Notes: generated from the letters alone by a model not told the origin. A DNA stretch of 64,000 nucleotides from Bradyrhizobiaceae bacterium Ga0074131 (GCA_001464035.1 LNEC01000022.1:248001-312000); one strand, 5' to 3'; positions 16,516 through 25,248 are shown, counted from the first letter of the stretch. Made by a program: numbers and translations.

Positions 16516-17656
16516 GCCCCGGCAGCTGCGGCGAATTGTCGGGCATCAGATGGACCTTGATGATGAGCACCACGATCAGAATGGGAGAGGCCAGGAAGGC
16601 GCCCATCGGTCCCCACAGCCAGGTCCAGAACGCGAGCGCGATGAATACGGCGAGCGCGTTCAGTTGCAGACGGCGGCCAACGATGACCGGCGTCAGGAAA
16701 TGACCCTCGAGAAAGGTCATCCCGGCGAACAGGGCCGGCGCGAGCAGTCCCGCTGCCAGCGTCGGGAACGCGACCACGCCGACCACGGTCAGAATCACGA
16801 ACATGAACACCGGGCCGATAATCGGGATGAAGTTCAGGGTTGCGGCCAGCGCGCCGAGTGCGGCCGGGTTCGGCATCCCCGTCAGCGCGCAGATGATGCC
16901 CGTCGCGACGCCGACTCCGAGGTTGATCACGGTGACCACGAGCAGATAGCTGCCGAGATGCTCTTCGACCGCGTTGATGATGCGCAGGGTTCGCAGCCGC
17001 GCTTCACGGTCGCCGAACGTCATGACCAGGGCGCGGCGCAAATCGGGCCAGCTGGCGATGAACAGGATCAGGGTCGCCAGGAACAGCAGGAATTCGGCGA
17101 GGGTCGGCGACAGGAATTCGACGGTCGGCTGCACCCACTCGATCTTGGGAAGCTGGAACGATGCCGCCGGCAGGGTTTCCGATCCGCCGAGCATCGACTG
17201 CATTTGCTGCCACAGCGACAACGGGCGATCGAACACATGAAGTTTTTCCTTCATGAGCGAGCCGAGTTCAGGAAGCCGGGCGCTCCATTCCATGACGGGA
17301 GAGGCGATCAGTCCGACCATGAAGGCGACCACGGCGCAGGCGGCGGCCACGATCAGGACCGCGGAAACCGCGCGCGGAACATGGTGCTGCTCGAGCACTC
17401 GTGCGGCCGGCGCCAGCATGGTGCCGACAACGAACGCCATCGTGACCGGTAGAAAGAATGCCTTGGCGGCATACAGCACGGCGACGATGCAGATGACGAG
17501 GAGAGCGACCAGCGAAAACGCCACCACCTCGGTGCGGCGGATCACCGGCGGCAGTTCGCTCTTGCCCTCGGGCAGCGGCTTGCCTGCCGGTTCTGGGGGG
17601 GCGGCACGTTCATTGGGAAGGACACGCAATTGGCACTCCCCCGCGCTACGTCGCAT
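16508..17656 (-). CDS. AI-2E family transporter (UPF0118)
   Basis: A 382-residue inner-membrane protein of the AI-2E/UPF0118 family with the 2+1+5 helix pattern. Typical segments are KAFFLPVTMAFVVGTMLAPA near residue 70, the conserved loop with LNFIPIIGPVFMFVILTVVG, and EGHFLTPVIVGRRLQLNALAVFIAL with the last helix. Members include the E. coli AI-2 exporter TqsA, but many serve other roles such as ion export. Start choice: several in-frame starts run to 17830; the one at 17656 lies 49 bases after a GGAAC-N16-GGTT promoter, which the longer forms would overlap, so I prefer it. Confidence 0.85.
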   Translation of the reverse strand: MRRSAGECQLRVLPNERAAPPEPAGKPLPEGKSELPPVIRRTEVVAFSLVALLVICIVAVLYAAKAFFLPVTMAFVVGTMLAPAARVLEQHHVPRAVSAVLIVAAACAVVAFMVGLIASPVMEWSARLPELGSLMKEKLHVFDRPLSLWQQMQSMLGGSETLPAASFQLPKIEWVQPTVEFLSPTLAEFLLFLATLILFIASWPDLRRALVMTFGDREARLRTLRIINAVEEHLGSYLLVVTVINLGVGVATGIICALTGMPNPAALGALAATLNFIPIIGPVFMFVILTVVGVVAFPTLAAGLLAPALFAGMTFLEGHFLTPVIVGRRLQLNALAVFIALAFWTWLWGPMGAFLASPILIVVLIIKVHLMPDNSPQLPGHE

Positions 17657-17704
17657 GTGTTCCGGTGTGGCGGTCGCGCTGACGAACCGGCGACAGGCCC
17701 CCAT

Positions 17705-17729
17705 AACCCGCGCCGTATCCAAAAGTTCC
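17705..17729 (-). promoter_or_regulatory. EcfG/RpoE2-type promoter, AI-2E operon
   Basis: On the minus strand GGAAC (17729-17725), 16 bases, then GGTT (17708-17705). It fits the looser alphaproteobacterial general-stress form GGAAC-N18-TT and differs by one base from GGAAC-N16-CGTT. It is 49 bases before the preferred AI-2E start. Confidence 0.55.
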
Positions 17730-17787
17730 ATCGCAGAAACGTGAAGCCCCGGCAGGTTGACAGGGCTTCTGGCGCCCCGACTCGAAC

Positions 17788-17812
17788 GGAACCATGCGGC
17801 CCCGGCCGGGTT
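17788..17812 (+). promoter_or_regulatory. EcfG/RpoE2-type promoter, L,D-transpeptidase
   Basis: GGAAC (17788-17792), 16 bases, GGTT (17809-17812), 21 bases before the ATG at 17834. Same variant as the oppositely oriented site 60 bases away, so the two genes appear to have divergent stress promoters. Confidence 0.55.
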
Positions 17813-17833
17813 GATTGGGCACAGCATCACACG

Positions 17834-18673
17834 ATGCGCATCGCATTGGGGCAGGTCATGGCACAGACATTCGCAGGCAGGCTTGCAGACAATTTTTCCT
17901 GGCGCGCGACCGGCGCGCTGGTCCTTGGCACGGCGCTGATGCTGTCGCCGGCGCTGGTTTCGGGTGCAAGCGCACAGCTTCTCGGCTACGCTTCCAACGC
18001 ACCGATGCCGTTTCCGTCAGACAATCTGATGGTGGCGCCTGCCGAGCCCGAGGATGACGGCGATGACAGCGCCGCGGTCATGCCGCAGCGGTTGAAGCGC
18101 GCTATCGTCGCGTTTGACAGCCGCGAAGCGCCGGGCACCATCGTGATCGATACCGGCAACACCTATCTCTATTACGTGCTCGACCAGGGCCGCGCGATTC
18201 GCTACGGCGTCGGCGTCGGCCGCGAGGGCTTCACCTGGTCCGGCATACAGACGGTCACCCGGAAGGCCGAGTGGCCGGATTGGACCCCGCCCTCCGAGAT
18301 GATCGCCCGCCAGCCCTATCTGCCGCGCTTCGTGGCGGGAGGACCCGGCAACCCGCTCGGCGCGCGCGCCATGTATCTCGGCTCCAGCATCTACCGCATT
18401 CACGGCACCAATGATCCCTCGACCATCGGCAAGTTCGTGTCCTCGGGCTGCATCCGCCTGACCAATGAGGACGTCGCCGACCTCTTCGGCCGCGTTACGG
18501 TCGGCACCAAGGTGGTCGTGCTGCCGAAGAACGCGCCGCACCTGGCGACCAGGAGCTTGGCGACCCGCACGAAGATCAACGTTCGCCCGGCAGCCGCGCA
18601 ACCGCGTCCGGTCGCGACGACGGCCACGCCGGGCCGGCAGGCGATGAACGTTTCGACGTCGTCGCTGTACTGA
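17834..18673 (+). CDS. L,D-transpeptidase (YkuD domain)
   Basis: A 279-residue exported L,D-transpeptidase that makes 3-3 peptidoglycan crosslinks or attaches proteins to murein. A signal sequence (TGALVLGTALMLSPALVSGA) is followed by a linker and the YkuD domain from about residue 90: TIVIDTGNTYLYYVLDQG at its start and the active site HGTNDPSTIGKFVSSGCIRL, where the Cys is the nucleophile and the His is conserved. A basic, Pro/Ala-rich tail follows. A start at 17858 is possible; longer frames would lie upstream of the stress-type promoter. The DUF2865 gene follows after 23 bases and may be co-transcribed. Confidence 0.92.
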   Translation: MRIALGQVMAQTFAGRLADNFSWRATGALVLGTALMLSPALVSGASAQLLGYASNAPMPFPSDNLMVAPAEPEDDGDDSAAVMPQRLKRAIVAFDSREAPGTIVIDTGNTYLYYVLDQGRAIRYGVGVGREGFTWSGIQTVTRKAEWPDWTPPSEMIARQPYLPRFVAGGPGNPLGARAMYLGSSIYRIHGTNDPSTIGKFVSSGCIRLTNEDVADLFGRVTVGTKVVVLPKNAPHLATRSLATRTKINVRPAAAQPRPVATTATPGRQAMNVSTSSLY

Positions 18674-18696
18674 ACTGACGGGGCCGGGAGACCAAG

Positions 18697-19362
18697 ATGA
18701 ACTGGATTTCAGCAAAGCGGTCGATGTTGGCGGCGGCGGCGGTCGTGCTGTGGGCCTCGGCGGTGGCGCCGGCCGCGCAGGCGCAGGATTTCTTCTCGGC
18801 GCTGTTCGGCGGCTTCGGCCGCGAGCCGGCGCCGCAAATGAACCTGCCCTATACCCGCGAGGGGAGCTCTTTCGCCCGCGAGGGCGGATCTCTCGCACCG
18901 CAAAGCCACGCGCGTCCGCGGAGTTACGGCGGTAGCCAGGCCTATTGCGTGCGGACATGCGACGGGCGCTATTTCCCGGTGAGCGGGCAGGACAATCAAA
19001 GCCGCGTAGCGTCGTGCAACAGTTTCTGCCCGGCCAGCGACACCAAGGTCGTCTACGGCAGCAGCATCGACAATGCGGCCACGCAGAGCGGAAAGCCGTA
19101 CTCGGACCTGCCCAATGCGTTTCGCTATCGGAACGAGATGGTGGCAGGCTGCACCTGCAACGGCAAGGATCAGATCGGCCTGGCGCCGGTCAAACTCGAG
19201 AACGATCTGACGTTGCGAAGGGGCGACATCGTCGCCGGCGAAGGCGGCCTGGTGGTCGCCAACCGGGGCGCCGATAAACGCGGCGCGTCGCTGAATTTCT
19301 CACCGGCCTCCGAGAGCGTGCAGGCTCGCTATCAGCGCGTGCCGGTGCTGGCGCGGGAATAG
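18697..19362 (+). CDS. DUF2865 family exported protein
   Basis: A 221-residue secreted protein of the DUF2865 family. After the signal peptide (SMLAAAAVVLWASAVAPAA, cut near AQAQDF) the conserved core is YCVRTCDGRYFPVSGQ, then CNSFCPASDTKVVYGSSID, YSDLPNAFRYRNEMV and GCTCNGK, with cysteines spaced for disulfides. Function unknown. The gene is 23 bases after the L,D-transpeptidase stop with a plausible GGGAG site, suggesting a common transcript and a cell-envelope role. Confidence 0.88.
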   Translation: MNWISAKRSMLAAAAVVLWASAVAPAAQAQDFFSALFGGFGREPAPQMNLPYTREGSSFAREGGSLAPQSHARPRSYGGSQAYCVRTCDGRYFPVSGQDNQSRVASCNSFCPASDTKVVYGSSIDNAATQSGKPYSDLPNAFRYRNEMVAGCTCNGKDQIGLAPVKLENDLTLRRGDIVAGEGGLVVANRGADKRGASLNFSPASESVQARYQRVPVLARE

Positions 19363-19392
19363 AGCGGGCGCGAAAAATCGAGTTCCCTCGCG

Positions 19393-19417
19393 GGAACCCG
19401 GCCAGTCCTCCGGCGTT
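19393..19417 (+). promoter_or_regulatory. EcfG general-stress promoter (perfect consensus)
   Basis: GGAAC (19393-19397), 16 bases, CGTT (19414-19417): an exact match to the published EcfG consensus of Bradyrhizobium relatives. It lies 45 bases before the 51-aa membrane protein gene and after the DUF2865 stop. The GGAAC also forms one arm of a small GTTCCC/GGGAAC hairpin. Confidence 0.75.
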
Positions 19418-19462
19418 GAAGAAGCAGCAATCGCGCTGTCATGACGCCTTAGGGGGCCCCGC

Positions 19463-19618
19463 ATGCTTATCAGCATACTCGTCACATTTCTCGTCGTTAT
19501 CCTCATTCTCTATTTGATCAATCTACTGCCGCTCGACGGCCGCGCCAAGCAAATCGCCCGCGTCGTCGTGATTGTCCTTGGCGTGATCTCGCTGCTCAAA
19601 TACATCGCGGTGTTCTAG
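19463..19618 (+). CDS. 51-aa two-helix membrane protein (Thivi_2564-like)
   Basis: A 51-residue protein starting ATG 19463 and ending TAG 19618. It consists of two membrane segments, MLISILVTFLVVILILYLI and RVVVIVLGVISLLKYIAVF, joined by NLLPLDGRAKQIA. I recognise this as the small Thivi_2564-type membrane protein family; function unknown. A perfect EcfG-type promoter precedes it and a bidirectional terminator follows 22 bases after the stop, so it is probably a one-gene stress transcript. AGGGGG lies a few bases before the ATG. Confidence 0.8.
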   Translation: MLISILVTFLVVILILYLINLLPLDGRAKQIARVVVIVLGVISLLKYIAVF

Positions 19619-19640
19619 GCCCATCGCAACGCACCAACTG

Positions 19641-19668
19641 AAAAGCCCCGGTCAACGCCGGGGCTTTT
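19641..19668. terminator. Bidirectional rho-independent terminator
   Basis: AAAAGCCCCGG-TCAACG-CCGGGGCTTTT: an 11-bp stem, 6-base loop, with T-runs on both strands. It sits between the convergent 51-aa membrane protein gene and the CsbD gene. Confidence 0.92.
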
Positions 19669-19680
19669 CTGTCGCGGGAA

Positions 19681-19881
19681 TTACTTAAGCGTCCCAAACC
19701 AGTCATCCACATCCTTGCGGACCTGATCCTTGGCCAAGCCGTAGCGCTGCTGCAGCTTGCCTTCGAGCTGCTCGCGGCGACCTTCGATCACGTCGAGATC
19801 GTCGTCGGTGAGCTTGCCCCATTTTTCCTTGGCGGCGCCCTTGAACTGCTTCCAGTTACCCTCGACCCGGTTCCAATCCAT
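19681..19881 (-). CDS. CsbD family stress protein
   Basis: A 66-residue, highly charged CsbD-family protein (MDWNRVEGNWKQFKGAAKEK, then WGKLTDDDLDVIEGRREQLE and a C-terminal VRKDVDDWFGTLK). Members are induced by general stress in many bacteria; the molecular role is unknown. The second of two in-frame ATGs (19881) is chosen because AGAGGAG lies 6 bases before it, while it directly abuts the first (19887). A perfect EcfG-type promoter lies 33 bases upstream and a terminator just downstream. Confidence 0.92.
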   Translation of the reverse strand: MDWNRVEGNWKQFKGAAKEKWGKLTDDDLDVIEGRREQLEGKLQQRYGLAKDQVRKDVDDWFGTLK

Positions 19882-19913
19882 CGTCATCTCCTCTTGCGTT
19901 GAGATGAGCCATT

Positions 19914-19938
19914 AACGGGCAGGGACGCCTGACGTTCC
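19914..19938 (-). promoter_or_regulatory. EcfG general-stress promoter for csbD
   Basis: On the minus strand GGAAC (19938-19934), 16 bases, CGTT (19917-19914): an exact consensus match with its -10 element 33 bases before the CsbD start codon. Confidence 0.78.
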
Positions 19939-19993
19939 CCGGGAAGCTGCGGCATCCTGTCGTCGGCTGCCGCAGCTTGTTCGCATCGAGCGA

Positions 19994-22156
19994 TCAGCCC
20001 GCCGCTTTGGCTTCCCGGCGACGTGCGGTGAGGATGAACTCGGTATAGCCGTTCGGCTGGTCGCGGCCCTTGAAGATCAGGTCGCACGCCGCCTTGAAAG
20101 CGACGCCGTTGAAACCGGGCGCCATCGGCCGGTAGGCGGGATCGCCCTTGTTCTGTCCGTCTACCACGACCGCCATCCGCTTCAGCGATTCCATCACCTG
20201 CTCCCGGGTGATGACGCCCTGATGCAGCCAGTTCGCCAGGTGCTGGCTCGAGATGCGCAAGGTGGCGCGGTCTTCCATCAGGCCGACGTCGTGAATGTCG
20301 GGCACCTTGGAGCAACCCACGCCCTGGTCGATCCAGCGCACCACATAGCCGAGGATGCCCTGGCAGTTGTTGTCGATCTCCTGCTTGACGTCATCAGGCG
20401 CCCAATTCGATTGCGACACCGGGATGGTGAGAATGTCGGACAGTTTGGCGCGGGGGCCGCCCTTGCTCAACTCTTGCTGGCGCTCCTGCACGTTGACTTG
20501 ATGATAATGCAGCGCGTGCAGGGTAGCGGCGGTCGGCGAAGGCACCCAGGCGGTGGTGGCGCCGGCCTGCGGATGACCGAGCTTCTGTGTCAGCATGTCC
20601 GCCATCTTGTCCGGCGCGGCCCACATGCCCTTGCCGATCTGGGCATGGCCGGGCAGGCCGTCGAGCAGGCCGTTGTCGACGTTCCAGTCCTCATAGGCCT
20701 TGATCCAGGGCTGCGCCTTCATGTCGTTCTTGCGGATCATCGGACCGGCTTCCATGGAGGTATGGATCTCGTCGCCGGTGCGATCGAGAAAGCCGGTATT
20801 GATGAAGCAGATGCGCTTCGACGCGCTCTGGATGCAGGCCTTGAGGTTGACCGTGGTCCGGCGTTCCTCGTCCATGATGCCGACCTTCATGGTGTTTTCC
20901 GGCAAGCCCAGCATCTTCTCGACCTGGCCGAACAGCTCGCAGGTCAGCGCGACCTCGTCGGGGCCGTGCATCTTCGGCTTGACGATGTAGACCGAGCCGG
21001 TGCGGCTGTTCCTGGTCTTCGAAGAGCCCCTGAGATCGTGGATCGCGAGCAGACCGGCGACGGCGGCGTCGAGAATGCCTTCCGGAACTTCGGCGCCCGA
21101 AGCGTCCAGCACCGCGTCGGTGAACATGTGATGGCCGACATTGCGCATCAGCAGCAGGCTGCGGCCGTGCAGCTTGAGGTCCTTGCCGTCCGCGGTCTTG
21201 TAGAGGCGGTCCGGATTGAGCGCGCGCTTCAGCGTCTTGCCGCCCTTCTCGAAGTCGGCCGACAGCGTGCCGTCCATCAGGCCCAGCGTATTGCGGTAGA
21301 CCAGCACCTTGTCCTCCGCATCCACCGCCGCGACGCTGTCCTCCATGTCGAGGATGGTAGAGACCGCCGATTCCAGGATGATGTCGGCAACCCCTGCCGG
21401 ATCGTCCCTGCCGATCATGTGGCCACGATCGATCCTGATTTCGATGTGCATGCCGTTGTTGACCAGCAGGATCGTGGTCGGCGCCGCGGGATCGCCCTGG
21501 TAGCCGGCGAGCTGTGTGCTGTTTTTCAGCGCGGTGGCGTTGCCGCTCTTCAGTTTGACGGCGAGCTGCCCTGATATCACGCTGTAGGAAGTCACATCGG
21601 TGTGGCTTCCGGTCGCCAGCGGCGCGGCGGAATCGAGAAAACCCTTTGCCTTCGCGATCACCTTGTCGCCGCGCGCCTTGTCGTAGCCCTTGCCGCTTTC
21701 ACCCGGATCGTGCGGAACGGCGTCGGTTCCATAGAAGGCGTCGTACAGGCTGCCCCAGCGCGCGTTGGCGGCGTTCAGCGCATAGCGTGCGTTGGTCAGC
21801 GGCACCACCAGTTGCGGTCCGCAGATCTTTCCGATCTCCTCATCGACATTCGCCGTTTCGACCTTCCTGGTCTCCGGCTCCGGCAGCAGATAGCCGATCT
21901 CCTTGAGAAAAGCCGTATAGGCATTCATGTCGAAAGGTTTGCCCTTGTTGGCGCGGTGCCAGCCGTCGATTTTCGCCTGCAGGGCGTCACGCACCGCGAG
22001 CAGTTCGCGGTTTTTCGGCGCGAGCTTCTGGATAATGGCGGCGAGGCCTGCCCAGAACGAGTCGGGCGACATCCCGGTCCCGGGGGTCGCCTCCTTGGCG
22101 ATGAAATCGAACAGAACGGGGGCGATCTTCAGTCCATGGGCATCGATACGATTCAT
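19994..22156 (-). CDS. glcB: Malate synthase G
   Basis: Malate synthase isoform G, 720 residues, condensing glyoxylate and acetyl-CoA to malate in the glyoxylate cycle. It starts MNRIDAHGLKIAPVLFDFI and shows typical segments: LDMEDSVAAVDAEDK, SRTGSVYIVKPKMHGPDEVA with the catalytic Arg, GIMDEERRTTVNLKACI with metal-site acidic residues, and VGLMEDRATLRISSQHLANW with the C-terminal catalytic Asp context. Length fits the G isoform (about 720), not the shorter A isoform. It is monocistronic as far as I can see; isocitrate lyase is not in the window. No clear ribosome site was found before the ATG. Confidence 0.96.
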   Translation of the reverse strand: MNRIDAHGLKIAPVLFDFIAKEATPGTGMSPDSFWAGLAAIIQKLAPKNRELLAVRDALQAKIDGWHRANKGKPFDMNAYTAFLKEIGYLLPEPETRKVETANVDEEIGKICGPQLVVPLTNARYALNAANARWGSLYDAFYGTDAVPHDPGESGKGYDKARGDKVIAKAKGFLDSAAPLATGSHTDVTSYSVISGQLAVKLKSGNATALKNSTQLAGYQGDPAAPTTILLVNNGMHIEIRIDRGHMIGRDDPAGVADIILESAVSTILDMEDSVAAVDAEDKVLVYRNTLGLMDGTLSADFEKGGKTLKRALNPDRLYKTADGKDLKLHGRSLLLMRNVGHHMFTDAVLDASGAEVPEGILDAAVAGLLAIHDLRGSSKTRNSRTGSVYIVKPKMHGPDEVALTCELFGQVEKMLGLPENTMKVGIMDEERRTTVNLKACIQSASKRICFINTGFLDRTGDEIHTSMEAGPMIRKNDMKAQPWIKAYEDWNVDNGLLDGLPGHAQIGKGMWAAPDKMADMLTQKLGHPQAGATTAWVPSPTAATLHALHYHQVNVQERQQELSKGGPRAKLSDILTIPVSQSNWAPDDVKQEIDNNCQGILGYVVRWIDQGVGCSKVPDIHDVGLMEDRATLRISSQHLANWLHQGVITREQVMESLKRMAVVVDGQNKGDPAYRPMAPGFNGVAFKAACDLIFKGRDQPNGYTEFILTARRREAKAAG

Positions 22157-22186
22157 GATGGGATTTTTCTCAGGGGGACCAACGAC

Positions 22187-22209
22187 AAAACGGCCCCGCA
22201 GGGGGCCTT
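22187..22209 (-). terminator. Terminator of the cysD-cysNC operon
   Basis: On the minus strand GGCCCC-CTGC-GGGGCC followed by GTTTT; stem 22192-22197 with 22202-22207. It lies about 90 bases past the cysNC stop and just before the malate synthase start. Confidence 0.7.
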
Positions 22210-22295
22210 GTTCGGGGCTCTTTTAGCCCTAAAGGGAGGGCTGTGAGAAGGCCCTTGGGGCATCGGCGGCCATACCAAAGGCTAGCCCGGAACGC

Positions 22296-24212
22296 TCATA
22301 TATTGGCGGCGAGATCGACCATTTCGTCGAACAGAACGCCCGATCTTGCCAGCATGCGCTCGATCTCGTCGGTGGCGTTGGGGACCGAGCGCTTCGATGT
22401 GTCGATCGTCAGTTCGCAGCCGGTCGGCGGCTGGTAGTCGCTGCCTGTGCCCGTGAAGCCGTGCAATGCGCCGGCGCGCGCCTTGGCGTAGTGGCCCTTA
22501 GGGTCGCGGCTCTCGCACACGTCCACCGGGGTGGCGACGTAGATCTCGCGGAACGCGGTGTCGGCGATGCGACGTGCCGCGGCGCGGTCTTCACGCGCGG
22601 GTGAGACCGCGGCGACGATGGCGATGTGGCCGTTGCGCGCCAGGTGAACCGCGACTTCGGCGAGCCGGCGAATGTTCTCGGCGCGGTCGGCTGCGGAGAA
22701 CCCGAGGTCGCCGTTGAGCCCGGCGCGCAGGGTATCGCCATCCAGCAGCACCGGCGAGCCGCCGGCACTGAACAGCCGGCGCTCCAGCGCGCGCGCCAGC
22801 GTCGACTTGCCCGAGCCCGGCAGTCCCGTCAGCCAGACCACCGCGCCGCTATGACGGTAGCGCGCCGAGCGCTCGTCCGGCCGCAATGCGGATTGCACCG
22901 GCACGATGTCGACGGGAATGGCGCGCTGACCGGCGTCGACCGACAGCACCAGGCCGCCGCCAGCAATGCGGCCGTTAACCTCTATCACCAGGCGCCCGGT
23001 GCGCGGATTGTCGGTGGTGGCATCGGCGGCGATCGGCTGCGCCAGCGCAATGTCGATCTCGCCGACATGATTGCGCGCGATCGCCCTGGTCTCGATGCTC
23101 GCGAGTTCGCCGGGGTCGACCGCCTTCTCGATCGCAACCACCGTGGCGCGGCTCTCGCGTGTGCCGAGCCGGACCAGAATCGAGGCGCCTTCCACCAGCG
23201 GCTGGTCGTGCAACCAGAAAATCCGCGCGCGAAGCCGGCGGGTGTCGCGCGGCGCGCTTCCGACATGGGCGATGACATCGCCGCGTTCGACGAACAGTTC
23301 GCGGTCGAGCGTGATGCCGACCGATCGTCCGGCGCCCTGGCGTCCAGGGGGCGGAGGGGCCGGCCAACCCTCGACACTGCGAACTTTAGCGATCTTGCCG
23401 GCGGGCATGATGATGATCTCGTCGCCGGCGGCGAGGCTGCCGGATTCGATGCGGCCTGCGACAATGCGACGGTCGTCGAATTTGTAGATCGCCTGCACTG
23501 GCAGCCGCAGCGCCAGCGTTTCCAGCGGCCGCGCCGGCTCAAGCGCATCCAGCGCCTCGACCACGGTGGGGCCGTCATACCATTGGATTCGCGGCGTGCG
23601 TCCGGCAACGCCGTCGCCGTCGCGCGCGGAAATCGGAATCACCGCCGACGGCGTCACGCCGAGGCCGACCAGATGCGCGGATATCTCGTCGCTGATTTCC
23701 CTGAAGCGCTCGGCGCTGAAATCGACCCGGTCCATCTTGTTGATGACGACCGCGACCTGTCTGACGCCGAGAAGGTGCAGCAGATAGCCGTGGCGTCTGG
23801 TCTGGTCGCGTACGCCTTCGAGCGCGTCGATGATCAGGACGGCACCGTCGGCCTGCGACGCGCCGGTGATCATGTTGCGCAGGAATTCGGCGTGACCAGG
23901 CGCGTCGATCAGAACCACGTCCCGCGACCTGGTGCGGAAACGGATTTGCGTGGTGTCGATGGTGATGCCCTGGTCGCGCTCGGTCTGCAGCGCATCGAGC
24001 AGAAACGACCATTCGAACGGCATGCCGCGTCGGGCGCTGGCCGCCTTGAGCATTTCCAGCTTGCCCTCGGGCAGGCTGCCGGTTTCGTGCAGCAGGCGGC
24101 CCACCAGGGTCGACTTGCCGTGATCGACATGGCCGACGATGACGATGCGCACTTGAGGGCGCGTGGTGCCGTTCGGCGCCGTTGATGTGCTGGGGGGGAC
24201 GATCATGTTCAT
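22296..24212 (-). CDS. cysNC: Bifunctional sulfate adenylyltransferase large subunit / APS kinase
   Basis: A 638-residue fusion of the GTPase subunit of ATP sulfurylase (CysN) and APS kinase (CysC). CysN part: GTP-binding G1 GHVDHGKST near residue 27, switch region with RDQGITIDTTQ, DAPGHAEF and NKMD; elongation-factor-like beta domains follow. CysC part from about residue 445: P-loop GLPGSGKST, DGDTLRAGLNGDLGFS, and DPKGHYAKARAG. The start at 24212 gives MNMIVPPST; an open frame continues upstream over the end of cysD but is not homologous. It follows cysD by 23 bases. A CysNC fusion is common in rhizobia, where it may also supply PAPS. Confidence 0.95.
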   Translation of the reverse strand: MNMIVPPSTSTAPNGTTRPQVRIVIVGHVDHGKSTLVGRLLHETGSLPEGKLEMLKAASARRGMPFEWSFLLDALQTERDQGITIDTTQIRFRTRSRDVVLIDAPGHAEFLRNMITGASQADGAVLIIDALEGVRDQTRRHGYLLHLLGVRQVAVVINKMDRVDFSAERFREISDEISAHLVGLGVTPSAVIPISARDGDGVAGRTPRIQWYDGPTVVEALDALEPARPLETLALRLPVQAIYKFDDRRIVAGRIESGSLAAGDEIIIMPAGKIAKVRSVEGWPAPPPPGRQGAGRSVGITLDRELFVERGDVIAHVGSAPRDTRRLRARIFWLHDQPLVEGASILVRLGTRESRATVVAIEKAVDPGELASIETRAIARNHVGEIDIALAQPIAADATTDNPRTGRLVIEVNGRIAGGGLVLSVDAGQRAIPVDIVPVQSALRPDERSARYRHSGAVVWLTGLPGSGKSTLARALERRLFSAGGSPVLLDGDTLRAGLNGDLGFSAADRAENIRRLAEVAVHLARNGHIAIVAAVSPAREDRAAARRIADTAFREIYVATPVDVCESRDPKGHYAKARAGALHGFTGTGSDYQPPTGCELTIDTSKRSVPNATDEIERMLARSGVLFDEMVDLAANI

Positions 24213-24235
24213 CTGATCACTCAACTCGATGTCCG

Positions 24236-25153
24236 CTAGAGATAGCCGGCGACGCGCAGCCGCTCGAAGGCGTCCTCGGTCTCGTGGTCCAGCGCGCGGC
24301 CGGAGCGCTCGGGCACCCTGGTGCCGTCCAGCTCGATCAGGATTTCCTCGATACTGGATGCCGTCGATGCCACCGGATGGGTGATGTCGGCATCGCCCAG
24401 CGAGCGATAGCGCTTGCCGTCTTTCGCCAGGTACAGCGGGATGATCGGAATGTTCTCGCGCTTGGTGTAGGCCCAGATATCGGCTTCGGTCCAATGCAGG
24501 ATCGGGTGAATGCGCAGATGGGCGCCCGGCGGCGGCGAGGCGTTGAACTGGTCCCAGAATTCCGGCGGCTGATCGCGCACGTCCCATCCGCCCTCGGTGC
24601 CGCGCGGCGAGAACACCCGCTCCTTGGCGCGCGTCGCCTCTTCGTCGCGGCGAATGCCGGCGATCAACCCGTCAAACCCATATTTGGCCAGTGCGAGCTT
24701 CAACCCCTCGGTTTTCCGCGCGGCGGATCGCGCCGCGGGCGGCAGGGTCGGGTCGATCGTCTCCAGCGGCGGACAGGGCTCGATCTTCAGGTCGAGCTGC
24801 CATTCCTTGCCGTAGCGATCGCGGAACGCGTACATCTCGGCAAACTTCTTGCCGGTATCGACGTGCAGGGCGGGGAACGGCACGCGGCCGAAGAAGGCCT
24901 TGCGTGCCAGCCAGATCATCACGTTGGAGTCCTTGCCGAGCGACCATAGCAGCGCGATCTTCTTCAGCCGCGCGAAGGCTTCCCGGAAAATGTAGATGCT
25001 CTGCGCCTCGAGCGCGTCGAGGTGGTCCATGCTGGGGGGAGGGAGGCGCCGATCGGACGAAAATTGCGACGGCATCGGCGGTGCCGACGACCCCCATGGC
25101 GGATCGGGGTGACGCAACCGGGCGATTTGCGAATCGTTGTCGAGAAGATGCAT
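24236..25153 (-). CDS. cysD: Sulfate adenylyltransferase subunit 2
   Basis: Small subunit of ATP sulfurylase, which adenylates sulfate to APS with CysN. The PP-loop is seen as LLWSLGKDSNVM; other family segments are PFPALHVDTGKKFAEMY, GIRRDEEATRAKER and LHWTEADIWAYTKRENIPI, ending in the usual ERLRVAGYL. From 25153 the protein is 305 residues with a 41-residue leader not typical of the family, but a ribosome site (AGGGGC) precedes that ATG. The family-like start MDHLDALEAQSIYI is at 25030 with only a pyrimidine-rich tract before it, so the true start is open. It is first in the leftward operon and divergent from cysG. Confidence 0.94.
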   Translation of the reverse strand: MHLLDNDSQIARLRHPDPPWGSSAPPMPSQFSSDRRLPPPSMDHLDALEAQSIYIFREAFARLKKIALLWSLGKDSNVMIWLARKAFFGRVPFPALHVDTGKKFAEMYAFRDRYGKEWQLDLKIEPCPPLETIDPTLPPAARSAARKTEGLKLALAKYGFDGLIAGIRRDEEATRAKERVFSPRGTEGGWDVRDQPPEFWDQFNASPPPGAHLRIHPILHWTEADIWAYTKRENIPIIPLYLAKDGKRYRSLGDADITHPVASTASSIEEILIELDGTRVPERSGRALDHETEDAFERLRVAGYL

Positions 25154-25202
25154 CTCTGCCCCTTGGCCTTCGGAGGCGAAAATTCTATAGTTGCACCGCA
25201 GT

Positions 25203-25223
25203 AGAGAAGTAAAAATTTTCTCT
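25203..25223. promoter_or_regulatory. Inverted repeat in the cysD/cysG divergent region
   Basis: AGAGAA-N9-TTCTCT lies in a strikingly AT-rich stretch between the divergent sulfur operons, 50 bases from cysD and 74 from cysG. It is a candidate operator for a sulfur regulator shared by both operons; which one is unknown. Confidence 0.45.
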
Positions 25224-25248
25224 TTGCGGGTGTTGAATGAGACATATA

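Noticed and set aside
20222..21574. A 450-codon open frame opposite malate synthase
   Set aside because: Same reasons; malate synthase motifs cover the whole stretch.
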